Origin: Ectocarpus siliculosus
Lineage: Eukaryota > Sar > Phaeophyceae > Ectocarpales > Ectocarpaceae
Length of the DNA stretch: 64,000 nucleotides
Assembly (NCBI GenBank): GCA_000310025.1
Contig: FN648038.1
Coordinates: forward strand, 219,126 to 283,125
Direction of reading: 5' to 3'
The notes beneath the pieces were generated by a model. That model saw nothing but the letters and a program-made list of their open reading frames with translations. It was not told the DNA's origin and searched no databases. The position numbers were made by a program, and so were the translations under genes. Below, one piece after another: positions 11,737 through 23,058 of this stretch; position 1 is the stretch's first letter; each line of letters begins with the position of its first letter.

Positions 11737-11759
11737 TTAGGGTTAGGGTTAGGGTTAGG
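11737..11759 (+). repeat. interstitial telomere-type (TTAGGG) repeat
   Basis: Three perfect TTAGGG units followed by a partial fourth. TTAGGG is a widespread eukaryotic telomere repeat. The short run inside the chromosome may mark a healed break or be coincidental. Confidence 0.6.
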
Positions 11760-12494
11760 CATCACTGATATAAATCATCAGTGAATATACTTAATAAGAA
11801 AGACTCGAAATAAGTCCAGTCCCCAGCCGTTCGACTGTGGTTATATCTCGAATGGGTACTTTCTTTCTGTGCGTGTAATCATTTTCCTTAATTAGACTAT
11901 ACCAATGCAAATGTAGCTCAGCGAAAACTCTGTGCACAAAAGTGGCAGACTGGGAGGAGGGTCTCATGAACACAACAGAGACTGTCATCTATTCTGCGTA
12001 CTCTGAACGCCCCAGTCTCGCAGGCAAGGCTTCGAACCAAAGTAACCTCCGCGGTGAACTGCAGCAACACTCCAACCTGACTATTGCGCTGGACGGACGG
12101 TATGTACATAGCTCACCAAGTTACCAGAGACCCAGAGGTCCGCCGCACGCCGCCGGCCTGAAGTCCCTCGAGGGCTCGCCGTCGCGCTTCGTTGGTGCTA
12201 GAGACTAGGCTACTGCTGTAGAAAGGCTACTATACATACAATACAGCAGTACACTGCAGGGAAGGCACAAGGCAGCTGAATGTGCTTTTTTTCTGTGCGT
12301 AGGGCGGGGTTGGCAGGAGCGGTGCTGGTGTGGTGGGTCCGCGAGTTTTAAATAGTCAATACCACACTGCTGTAGTTGTGCAGGTCCCTGTGGGTGGACG
12401 AGAGGACAGCTGCAACAAGCTGCCAACTGCAACTGAGACAGATTCGAGACAGATTCCACGAATGAATGTTCTTGCGGCCGAAGGCCGCCAAAAC

Positions 12495-12853
12495 CATTTG
12501 AAACCCGCCGTTCTTTCGCGTGGTTCCAGCACGTATGCGTATGTGAGCCCCCCAAGTTTCTTGAAATCGGGTCACCCCCGTTGGCACTTCTCTCTTCGAA
12601 AAGCAAAACCTCTCAAAGCACGTAGTAGGGTAAGAGCACTGCAGGAAAACTGGAGACCGTCTCGAAATACCGGAATATTGGGAGCCAATCAGATGGGACC
12701 AGTTCCAGCCAAGGGGGTACCAAAAAAAACTCCTCTGGTTCCAGCACGGAACACTCCCAGAGCTGCAGAGCCCCACAAGTTATTTGGCTATCTTGAAATC
12801 GGTACGCCCGTGCAGTTCGTTGGCCATTGGCAATTGCCTCTTCGAACAAGCAG
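12495..12853. repeat. diverged direct repeat, period about 245 bp
   Basis: Two blocks (about 12495-12608 and 12726-12853) share, in order, GGTTCCAGCACG, GAGCCCC-CAAGTT, TCTTGAAATCGG, GTTGGC and CTCTTCGAA. The intervening DNA has a partial GGTTCCAGC-like segment. It is probably a duplicated transposon fragment. Confidence 0.45.
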
Positions 12854-12999
12854 AACGTAGAGAACAGGAAGCCTGAAAATATTTATTTCCGTACAATGTG
12901 CCTTGTAATATACAGCAACTATCTTGTAATGTAGCACGTAATCTAGTGTGAGCGTTGTCTGAGCGCTTCATGAGTATTTTGAACATTCGTTGGATATGG

Positions 13000-15034
13000 A
13001 TGTTTGGCATCGTCGTGGGGTTTTGAAATCGCTTCGAGGAGGATCAAAATCCCAGCCCCACTCGCACTCTCCGAGCGCTGGGCGGATCTGGTCCAAGAAG
13101 GCTAACACAAGAGACCAAACAACGACTGTGAGTACCGAAGCTAGGAGCAAACGTACTTGCTTCCTTCTCTTTTTCGTTCTCCTTGCTCCTCCGTAACTCC
13201 CATGGTAAGCCAGCCCGCCGCGGCCGCGGCGACGGCAGCGGCGATCTTCGATCTTTGCCGCCAGACAGGCGGGACTACTCTTCCTCCCCTGCCGATCATT
13301 TCCGGCGCGATGGTGATCTTCGCTTCGGGATACGAACGTGCGCGCGCTGCCACCCACAGCCCATGTAATAGCCGAATGTGAGTTTGATCGGTGGGCAAGC
13401 TAAGCTAAGGATGATTTATCGCGACCGCGATAAACGACGCACCGGCGACCATGAACAGGCAAGGGAGGTGGCGAAGAAGGCATCCGACGGCGACGTCGGC
13501 GAAAAAAAGGACGCTACTCAGTCCGGGAGAAGGCTAAAGCCGAGCCGGCATCAAACATCAGACCACACAGACAGCAGCTTTGACGGGATGCAAAGCATCT
13601 CCAATACCGGCGGAGTTGGTGGGGAGGAACGACGTTTATGAGTGGCAGGCAATCGAGCGGGGCATAAAGTATTCTGCCACATGTGGGAAGAAAAAAAGCT
13701 TTGCGTACCGATTCGCCCGCACGATGGCGTCGGCGGAATGCGACAAATGCCACAGGTAGCACTGGTGGTGAGAGGACCACACCGCCCAACACGTGGATAT
13801 TGAATGACACCCACACATGGAACCTGGCACGTAAGCCGTGGTCCAGGTAAAAGCTCACAACGCTCATGTTGTAAATGCGTGTGTCTCGAGAAACCTATCA
13901 CGGTACCCTCCGCTTGAACTACCAAAAAAAGGTACTCGGTGGTCTTCGCCAATCAGGATGGGGTCTCGAGGTCAATTCCCAACTCAATTGCCTTGCATAT
14001 CGTTTGGTGTCATCCAACACGCTCGCCTATACCGCGTTCTGTCGTATGGCCCCAAACGATTGACACCAACAAACAATCCACGTCCACGAATTCTTCAACA
14101 CGCCTCCCCAAAATCGAACAACAGCTTGCTGTACGTTGCGACAACAGCGGCCAGTTGCCACGACGTTTCACGCAAAAACAAAACAACACCCCGTGTGGGG
14201 GGACAAGGTCCTCCATGAAGCACCGTCAGTATGAACAACGATACACCAGCTCGATGAGCTCATCATGCAGTGCTGAAATCACATGAACGAAACCGAAATC
14301 AAAACCAAACCTGACGATGGCTGACAGAGAGAATTGTTTCAGCACGTAGATTCAACGATCGGAGCAACCCCTAAAAATGCTACAACGGCTGCCTAGTGCG
14401 GTCCTACTTCGCAAGACTGTGTTGCGCCACCTTTCAGCGGCTCGGATGCCTTGAAATATCGTGGGGTAGGTATCCTCTGTTAGGGTTTCGGCTGAAGGGG
14501 GGCCAGTTTGCCACTGGCTCGATTCTAACACCCTTAACCCTCGACTTCACGATTTCCAAGCAACCCCCCGAGCTGCAACAGCTACTAGCTGGCGGCGGAG
14601 CCCGCGCTATCGATGAGTGCCACAACAATGCAAATTTTATGCCGCTTCTTCACAGCTTGAGAGTTGGGTGATCCCGTAACTTTCTGACCTTCAAGGTTGT
14701 GGGTTTACTCTCGAGCGAAAGAAAAAACGGGAGGAACTGCTTAACCCTTCCAGGGTACCAACCGGACAAACGGAAAGCTCAACAACAACATGGAGACGGC
14801 GTTAAAGGTGAAAGTTTGTTGCCACGCCGTACGTCGGCTCCGACACGACGCAAGGCCGCGCTGCGAAAACAACACCACCAGTGCATTACCACGTGCGTGC
14901 GCAGCACATGGTGGGAGAATCACCGTACACCGCGGGAGCAAAACAGAGCAACTGTACCCGACGTTGCACTACAAAAGAGGGAAAGGATCGCGTTGACATC
15001 CCCATGGACGATACCACCACGCCACAAAGTTGAA
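13000..15034. other. intergenic, no secure gene
   Basis: A minus-strand frame at 13180-13350 encodes an alanine-rich hydrophobic stretch and has mild coding character. Nothing else was recognised downstream of RRP15. Confidence 0.3.
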
Positions 15035-18000
15035 TCAGTCGCTGTCCTCATCTGACATATGGTTGCTGGGTCCCCCAATAGCGTCTATTTCAGAGTCCGC
15101 GCTGTCCTGGTCCCAGTTCTGAAAACACAATTGCCGCGTGTGAGACGACGAAACGAAACGCGACAACGCGAAGCGAACAAAGGTTTGGGAATTGCTTTTC
15201 GTTTGTGTCAGGGAGAGTGCCACAAAGACGACACCAGAGATGCAACACCCAAAGTTGCGTGCTACGAGAGGTAACCAAGGCGAGGACGGATCTCAACAAA
15301 TGCACGGGTTCCGGGCTGGTGACTGAAAATTGAAGAGAGAAAAGACGATGTCCACCGTAACTCCGTACCGATCTCATTGCTACATATCCCAGCGAAGTTG
15401 CCCACCAAGATCTACCTACGACTTGGTAACGCGCCGAAGAAGATATACTGCAGACGAGTAGAGCGGGTTTTGTGGCGATCTATTCATCGTCCATCGCAGC
15501 GACAAGGACACGTGATTGAAATCTCCTGGTGCAAAATCTACGGCGCACGGTAAGCCTAATCGGTCAGGACCAATCAACGGGATTCGCGTGCAACACGAAC
15601 AGGCCATGAGCGTTGCATATTGGGCTGAGTCTTGTGGCTGTTGGAACTCTTCTCCAGCTAAGAAGGAGCCAGATGAGTCGTTTCCATTGAGCGGAGTGTT
15701 CGAGTTGTATCGTGGGAGGGCAACGAACTCGCGGAAAATCTGAACTCTGGGCAGCCAGAAAATTTTCCGCATGATGGGAGCGTGTGTTACTACATTTGAT
15801 CCATTTAAATTTAGTTTTTTGTTTTAACGCAGGTCATGCGTCAACTTTGAAACGAGTTCCAGGTGACGCCGCTGCAGAAAGCACAGGCCACGGCATAATT
15901 CGAACCCACCGAAGCACGAGGCACACGCTATGCACTCCTACTGTAGCACCGTACTCTAGCCTGGCTGGGATGTTTCTTGTTTTGCCCGGTCACCGCACCA
16001 GTGAGACCAACAGACACAACATAAGAGGAAGAGCGATATAGCAAGAGGAAAAAGGAGAACCCGGGAGACAGGCAGAGACATAGAGAGAGCGCGGAACAAG
16101 TTCAAGACGAGACCGTGTTGGTTGCGTTTTAGCGTCCAATTGTTGTATGTTCCGTTGAGCGCGGGCCAGTGTGCTCGAGGTGTTGCGCACGTCGTTTCCC
16201 GTTTGTTTTCCGTCTCTCGATATGCGCAGGGGTCTCTTTGCCTCCACGCATGGGAACGGAAAGCCCAACATCAATATTTATCACAAAGTAAACTCAAAAG
16301 CAATTTCCAACATCGGGCACCCGATATTGACATATGAAATACGCCGGTCACGTCTTCGCTGCAAAGTCATGCAACCGCTTTGTGTAGACGCCTCATCCAT
16401 CGAACTCTGTCTCAAGATATGATATACCCGTCGCTCCAATTACCAACTCGCCCGCGCCGAGAGAAGCTATTGCCAACCCTCACCAGTTGACGAAGCGAGG
16501 ACAAAAGCAACCTTGGTGCAGAGTGTCATGAATATGCCGGTAACACCACAACACAAAAAGCCACCCGCTCGTAAGTTGCACTCTTGCCGCCTACGTTTCG
16601 TTGGTCTGTTCGGCAAAACGTATGGTAAGAAATAAATTTATAAATGGGCGAAAACTGATCTTCCCCGGGAGTACAATGTATGTGGTACAGTACTGTCCAA
16701 AAGTCTGAAAAGAAAACATGGAAACGCCAGGCATTATCGCTAAAGAAGCTCCACAGTGTCAAGAAAGCCACATCCATCGAAAACGCTCATTGAGCAAGCG
16801 TACCTTCATCGTGCTCGCACCCATCATATAGTCCTCCTTTAGCACGGACCACGAACGACCTCCATCCTGCACGCAGCACATGACAGGGCCATGCAGAACA
16901 AACGGAATGCAGGGTGGTAACCAGTAAGCCAAGGGTAAGAACAAAAAAACGAAAGAGTAGAGTATAATAGAATAGAATAGAAAAACGGAAAAGACGACAG
17001 AAGAATGAAGAAAAGCCCCGGCGGTGAACTGACGCTATGTAAATCCTTGTCTATAGGTCGTGAGTAGCGGGACGACAGCAACGCAGGAGTCATGTTTGGC
17101 TTCTCATGTGATCAGGGGCGGAAGTCCAGCAATCAAGAGATGAGGGCAGTCGCGAAGACCGAAACTTGCGGTCGCGTGCGTTTGCTCTGCTCTCCCAAAA
17201 CAAGCACCCGATGGAAACGGATGTCGGCAGTTTGCAGCGTCGATTGAGCAACACACCTCTTGAAATGGGGAGAAATCGTCAAAACCAGCGCAAAGAGCAA
17301 CTCTACTACATAGGCCGGAGAGAGGTTGTGCGACAGGCGTAACCTGTGGTTGGAGTGCCGCACGTACGCTAAAGTACCGAATAGAGAATAGTTGGCTAGG
17401 CTATTTTTCGAAGCTACAAATGACGCGAAGACAATCTAGGCCAAGACGCCACGAGGCGTTTTGTTTTGTAAACCGCCGGTACGACGCAAACAGAAAAAAC
17501 GAAAACCCTCCCCGCTGCCAAAGAGTTATTAAGGTGGCGCCCGCGGAAATGGGAGAAAAAACAAGGCTGTGGAGAAGCCCACCCCAATTATTGGACACGT
17601 TCGGCAGAATATCCGGCGATACGCAGCTCGTCGTCCGTTCAGATGTGAGCAGGTATAAGCACCACTTTAGAGGTATGATCACACAATCTACTGCAGCTGA
17701 ATCTGAAACTGAGTGAGCGCTGCTGTGGTTTCACATTCACACCGATGTGCTGCACTTATGTGATAAAAAAAGAAGGCGTCTGCCGTGAGCATAAATAATA
17801 CAGTGTGGATGCGCTCACGACCCCGCGTTCCGCCTCGTACCTCGTCTCTTTCACCAACAGCTCCGCCTCCTCCTCCCGCGCTACCACCTCCTCTCTTTCC
17901 ACCAGACCCAACACCCGCACCAGCGCCTGCTTCAGCAGCGCCCCCGGTGGGCTTGACGCCGGTTTTCAACATGTCCAAGAAGGCGTGCCGCGAGGCACCC

Positions 18001-21000
18001 TTTACCACTGTCGCTTTAGCCGCTGCTGCCACGCTGTTACCGCTGCTGCCGCCGCCGGCGCCACCAGCGGAGGCGCCCCCTTGGTTCTGGCGCTTGCTGA
18101 TGGCGTTGAAAAGCGCCACCACTGTTGGTTCCACGGATTCAGATTCAAGAGTTTTGTTTTCGACGTAGGTCGGCGGAGAAAAGGGCGAGCACGGCAGCGG
18201 GGAAACCACACGTCATTGGGAAAGAGCGACAGAGCAGAGGGGGGTAAAGGCCGGCGTTTGCCAGAGAGTACGACGGGGCAGTTGTGAAGGGAGCTACAGC
18301 AACATAGGCAATAGTCATGTTCGCATCATGCATGATGTTCACTTTTCAGAACGTACGCCCTTGAGAAAATCTGTTTTGCAGCGGGGTGAGGAACAGACTG
18401 GATTCTGCTGTTCGGGGGATATATGGAAATTTAGCAACCCAGGGAGCGGGTTGGGGGGCTGGCGGGTGTGATAAACACGTGTGAATTCTACGCTTGGGCG
18501 GTGCACAGTTGACGATGAACTTTGGTGAACTTTTGTCCAAAACAAAATGCCAACGGGAGCGACGACGGGGGGTAAGCGTAGAACGCACACGTTAACGATC
18601 CTTCCTGGGAGTGAAGGGGTGGGGAGGGGGGCGAGCGACCCTTTCGATTGGGTCGCAGTCACAAGAGGAGGCGTGCGTTTCAAGGCGAGCAGCGGAAGAG
18701 TTGCCGATGGTCGGTGGTTTTGGGTGTCACCTGTCAAACGCTTCGGGGACATGTAAACGGCAAGTGGTGGAATTTTCTGGTGGCTTGACGCGGTCGCTAT
18801 TCCTGCAACCGCGCAGGGGTAGCACGAAAGCTCGCGCCTCCACACCCAACGGATCCAACGAAGTAACCCGCTTCGGTCGTGAGAAAAACAGCCGGATTTT
18901 CTGGGGGCACCAATGCCCCCACAATATTTCAGAGGCGTTTCATCGGTACCTTTAAACAGCCTCCGCTGTCCCATGACGAACTCAGCCATCAACAATTCCT
19001 GAACAGGAGTTGGCATCCCTGTGCTTGACATCTGGCGCCCGGCCAAACAAGGTACCACTTGATACGGCATATACCACGGAACAGTCGAGCGCGTGGTACA
19101 CGTTGTGTGCGTCTGGTGTCCATCGATAATGTTTCAAGCACTGCTGTATCGCCTGGATGTCTGCCTCACACGACGTCATGATCGCACCATCGCACCCCCG
19201 CGTCGCTCGGTAGGAAAATAAATACAAACACAGAATGACTACCCGTTCGAGATATAGCCACAGTCGAAGGGGATGTGTTGAACTCTTTGCGGTGAGGTGT
19301 TGCTCACACCAAGTGCACAGAAGAGCAAACAAAACGCTTTGAGTGCGCAATAGCACGCGCAGTCAGCAACTCACCCCCCCGCGTGGCGATCTTCTTGAGC
19401 TGTCGCTCGTAGTCTGTCGTGGTGTGGTCGGGGATGACGAACTGCTGCGTCATGTTTGCTCGTCTGGCGGCCGACTTCCCTCTGGTTTCCGCTCGCTTCA
19501 CCGAAGCGTTTTCCATCTCTTTCATGGTCTTCGTCTTGCGCTTGGCTAGGACAGGCGCCTGCGACACATCGAACAAATAAAAGGAGGTAGGATCGGGCGT
19601 GCCCACGTCGGTGATCGGTGGCTGAGATTTGAGGGGGGTAGAAGAGAACATGCATCGAGTCGGCGGAGGGTTGGCGAGGGACGCACAAGCACACCACGTG
19701 CCCCACGAAGGCGTGTTCCGCCACAAGGTTGCATCGAAAGGACAGCATCCCGCCCGAAAAGCCAAACTTTGCCGCGAAACGCGTAGGCCGAACACTTAGT
19801 CAAGCCTGAATCAGTTGTGTTCATGCAAACGTTATCTAGTACTGGTAAAAATGCTTTAAATTACACTCTTTTCAGGTACCATGGAGCTATGGAGATCTTT
19901 GCCACCGACGATCCTGTTCCGTATGGAGAGTATTCACGCAGCGGCATGAAATCTTGGAATCCCAATGGGGGCAAATCATTCCCACTCATGCTCCCTTGTT
20001 CAGGGGGACTCGAACACGGCCATGGTAGACGCATCGTGTTTGACACAACAAACACACTCAGATTGTGTAGAGTACACCACACACATATTCGGTCAACACA
20101 TCTAAAAGACGACGTTTATACAAACTACTTTTCCCGGTCACCATGAACCCAAAAAAACACGACTGTCGGGGAGTAATAGGGGCATACTCCCCACAGATAC
20201 AACATTCCCAGTGAAAATATCTTAACCCTCCTACTTGCTGTAGTACCCAGTCCCTCCGCAAAAGAAGATCGCAAATTTGTTTGTCAGCCATTGGTCGAAG
20301 GGCTACAGTCCCTCCAAAGAATCTGAGCTCCTTCACACACAAAGGGTGACTTGGCTTCAGTATGAAAAAAAGGGACACTTTTTCGTACTGAAGCCAAGTC
20401 AGCATTTTTTTCCAGTACCAGGCGATGTACGGTTTTACGACCTAGGGGGCACGCGGGTTGGGAGATGGTTCAGCAAGTCAGACGCCTAGGAGAGGCATAA
20501 CACATCACCCAGCATATCACCCAGCGTACAACCTCAGCCACGCATGATAGACCAAGGGTTCTCACGTGCGTTGCACACAGCGGAGCCTTGGGTGACTACA
20601 GTGCGGTAAATAGGAAATTTGAGTGCTGCGTCCCCAAAGTGTCCCCATTTGGGCTCCAGTACTTCGAGGGAAATCGTCCAAGCCTCGAAGTTGAGGCAAA
20701 CTGCTGTTTAGCGCGCGGCGGGGGGTGTTCTTGCGTCGTTACGCTAGGCAGGACCACAGCCGTAGCAAGAGAGTGCATCTCGGCCCAGAGAATCGCCCAC
20801 GCAACGCAATCTTGGGTAGACGGGAGTAGGTGTCAATGCCTTGTTAAACGCGAATGGGTGAATTGTTGGTCGAAATCCGCCGTTGGACAGCACGCCGAGT
20901 GTATCTACCTCTGCCTATGCTGCTGCTGTCACACGTACCGCGAGTATGGACGCGTGCGGAGAAAGATAGATAGTATCTCACCTGCACCCGAGTGTCGAGT

Positions 21001-21485
21001 TTCTGCCCCAGAATCCTGGCCATGACGTCCCCCATACCACCCGTGGTCCCAGCAGGCGTACTATTTCCCTTCCTTCCCCCGCCCCCCTCGTCTGCCCCGC
21101 CGTCCTCCCCATCGTCGCTGCTGCTGCCACTGCTAGACCTGTCTTCGTCTCCACCACCGCTTGCTTCATGGCCAGCAGCTCGTTGTCTCTTCGACGCACC
21201 CCCAGAGGTTTTTCGGACACTAGCACGCTGATCATCCGGTGCTTGCGCCTGTGCCCCATCTCTACCAACTACCCCTTCTCGTGGGCGCTTCTTGCCAGCA
21301 CCGGCGGGAGCGGGCTCCTCGTCATCCGACTCCGGCGCGGAGGAGTTGTCATGGTCCCAGCTCGTGAGCGGCGGCACCTTTTTTTTCCCCCTGTTTTTGT
21401 GCTTATTTTTCCCCTTGGCGTGCTTGCCAGCTCCGCTTGTGGCAACCACCTTCGTTGACCGAGAGATGGAGCGCGGTCCTGCCAT
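15035..21485 (-). CDS. RRP15: ribosomal RNA-processing protein RRP15 (five exons)
   Basis: Rrp15 is a nucleolar factor of pre-60S particles needed for maturation of the large-subunit rRNAs. Exons: 20982-21485, 19375-19558, 17841-18121, 16804-16866 and 15035-15118. All have GT-AG borders and phases that agree, giving 1,116 nt and 371 residues. Exon 1 is a low-complexity Lys/Glu/Ser/Gly-rich tail ending in GGMGDVMARILGQKLD (matching the family's AMAK-L-NKK block). Exon 2 carries LAKRKTKTMKEME and YERQLKKIATRG. Exon 3 continues directly with VVALFNAISKRQ and a HAFLDMLK helix. Exon 4 encodes SWSVLKEDYMMGAS, the signature near the end of the family. Exon 5 adds the acidic tail NWDQDSADSE ... SDEDSD. 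The protein is longer than the human one (about 280 residues), mainly through the exon 1 and exon 3 Gly/Ala insertions. The start is the first ATG of the open frame. PIGT follows upstream on the same strand. Confidence 0.93.
20347..20401. repeat. 23-bp stem hairpin
   Basis: TGACTTGGCTTCAGTATG plus five A (20347-20369) pairs with 20379-20401 with a single mismatch and a 9-nt loop. It lies in intron 1 of RRP15, just after two copies of CAGTCCCTCC, and is probably a MITE remnant. Confidence 0.6.
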
Positions 21486-23058
21486 GACGTATGTGTTTTG
21501 GCGGACGGGCTATATACGAGTGTTTGCCGGGCTGCGTTGGCGTAACTTGCGGCAGCAACCAATTGCCAACGCTTGACGCTTGAACGAGGGGGGGACGCAG
21601 ACGAGACTCGTGCGGTCGAGGGGTGCGGGGCCAGCAACCCATCTACTCTACAGATCTCAGATCTACGGTACTGCCGGTCGTAGATCCAGATCACGGAATC
21701 ATGGATCATGGATCATGTCTCTCCCTGCCTCTGTTGTGCTGGCTGTGCTGGTCCTAACTAGATCTGCTGGAGTTTTCGTGCATCGTCCGCTGTGTACAAA
21801 CCTCACTCTGACAGCTGGCAGCCAGCTGTGGGCTGGACCTGCTGCCTGCTACTACTCATTGTTGCGATCTTTCTTGCGGTGACACGATCATCGGCTGTTC
21901 CCTCATGAGCTCCTCGGAGGAGGGATCCCCTAACTTCAGGCCGTTGGTACACTTAATGGTTCCGTCATCTCTACACCTGTCTACATCCCCGGTGTTGTAG
22001 GGTTTGTGTTGAGCGGTTTCCACCTATCACATCCCCTTACCGGTGTCAAAGCCCGGGACAAAAAGCTGTCTGGACATTCCTGGTTTGTGTTGTTTTCGAG
22101 CCTTGCACCCAAAATACAGCTAGTCCATTGGATCGTTGACAGAGTTGTTTGCGGTGTACGGTACAAAATTATCGCGCAGCAAAGTGCAGGATGCGCAGAG
22201 ACTTGCTCATGGTGCCTGGAGAAGATGCTGAGACCTACATATCTCTTGTTGCGTAATCAAAACAGATGGAACCCAAAACAGTTTTCGCCAACTGGTCGCC
22301 CCAAAAGGCCACAGAGCGCGAACTACTGCTGTAGGTATCTAAAAACCGCACAACAAGAAGTGGCCTTGCGGTCCAAGGCAGGGTGAATCGCTAAAGCAGA
22401 GATTGTTTTTCAATCACACAGATACAGGAGCGGTTATTTTGTCCAGTCGGGTTCTTGACGGGCATCGTCTCATTCTCATCTTCCTCGCAAGGTTCGCCGA
22501 ACTTCGACCCATTTCGAGTTGAACGTTGTTGTATTGCTGGTATTGCATCCGAAGGCAGAGGAATGCCAAACATTATCCGAGCAACCTCCACTGGTTGTGG
22601 GACGAGCATTGTGACGCCATACTACGCTCCTGGTAAAATCATTGAAAAAAAATAAAGCGGGGATTGGTTTCCCGGTTTGGGGTTCTGCAAACGACACACG
22701 CAACAAATACACCAGACACTGCTAGACCCCAATTGTGCTTCGGCGTGCCCTTTTGGAAGAATACAGCGACCTCACAATTCGAATCTGCGCGCACGTTCTA
22801 CACGGAACCCACGGGAATTGCACACACAATTTCCTCGACGTCGGGGCGCGGGTTGGTATTTCAAAACTTAGCAGGGTACTCGTATGACAATCTGACAATC
22901 AACGACTACATCACGGGATATCAACACGTTCCAGGCACCAACTACCACGCAATGCTAAAGAAGTATCGTGGTCACCTGGGAAACGTGAGCCACAGAAAAC
23001 AACACTAACACGATCCACACACAGTCACCCGCCGGAACCTCTCCCTGCAACCTCACAA
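21486..23058. other. RRP15 upstream / PIGT downstream intergenic DNA
   Basis: Both flanking genes are on the minus strand, so this should contain the RRP15 promoter and the PIGT 3' end. A short ATGGATC tandem lies at about 21700. No additional gene was found. Confidence 0.4.

Noticed and set aside
16759-16803. RRP15 ending by read-through after exon 4
   Set aside because: A phase-matched exon at 15035-15118 encodes the acidic tail typical of the family, so splicing is the better model.
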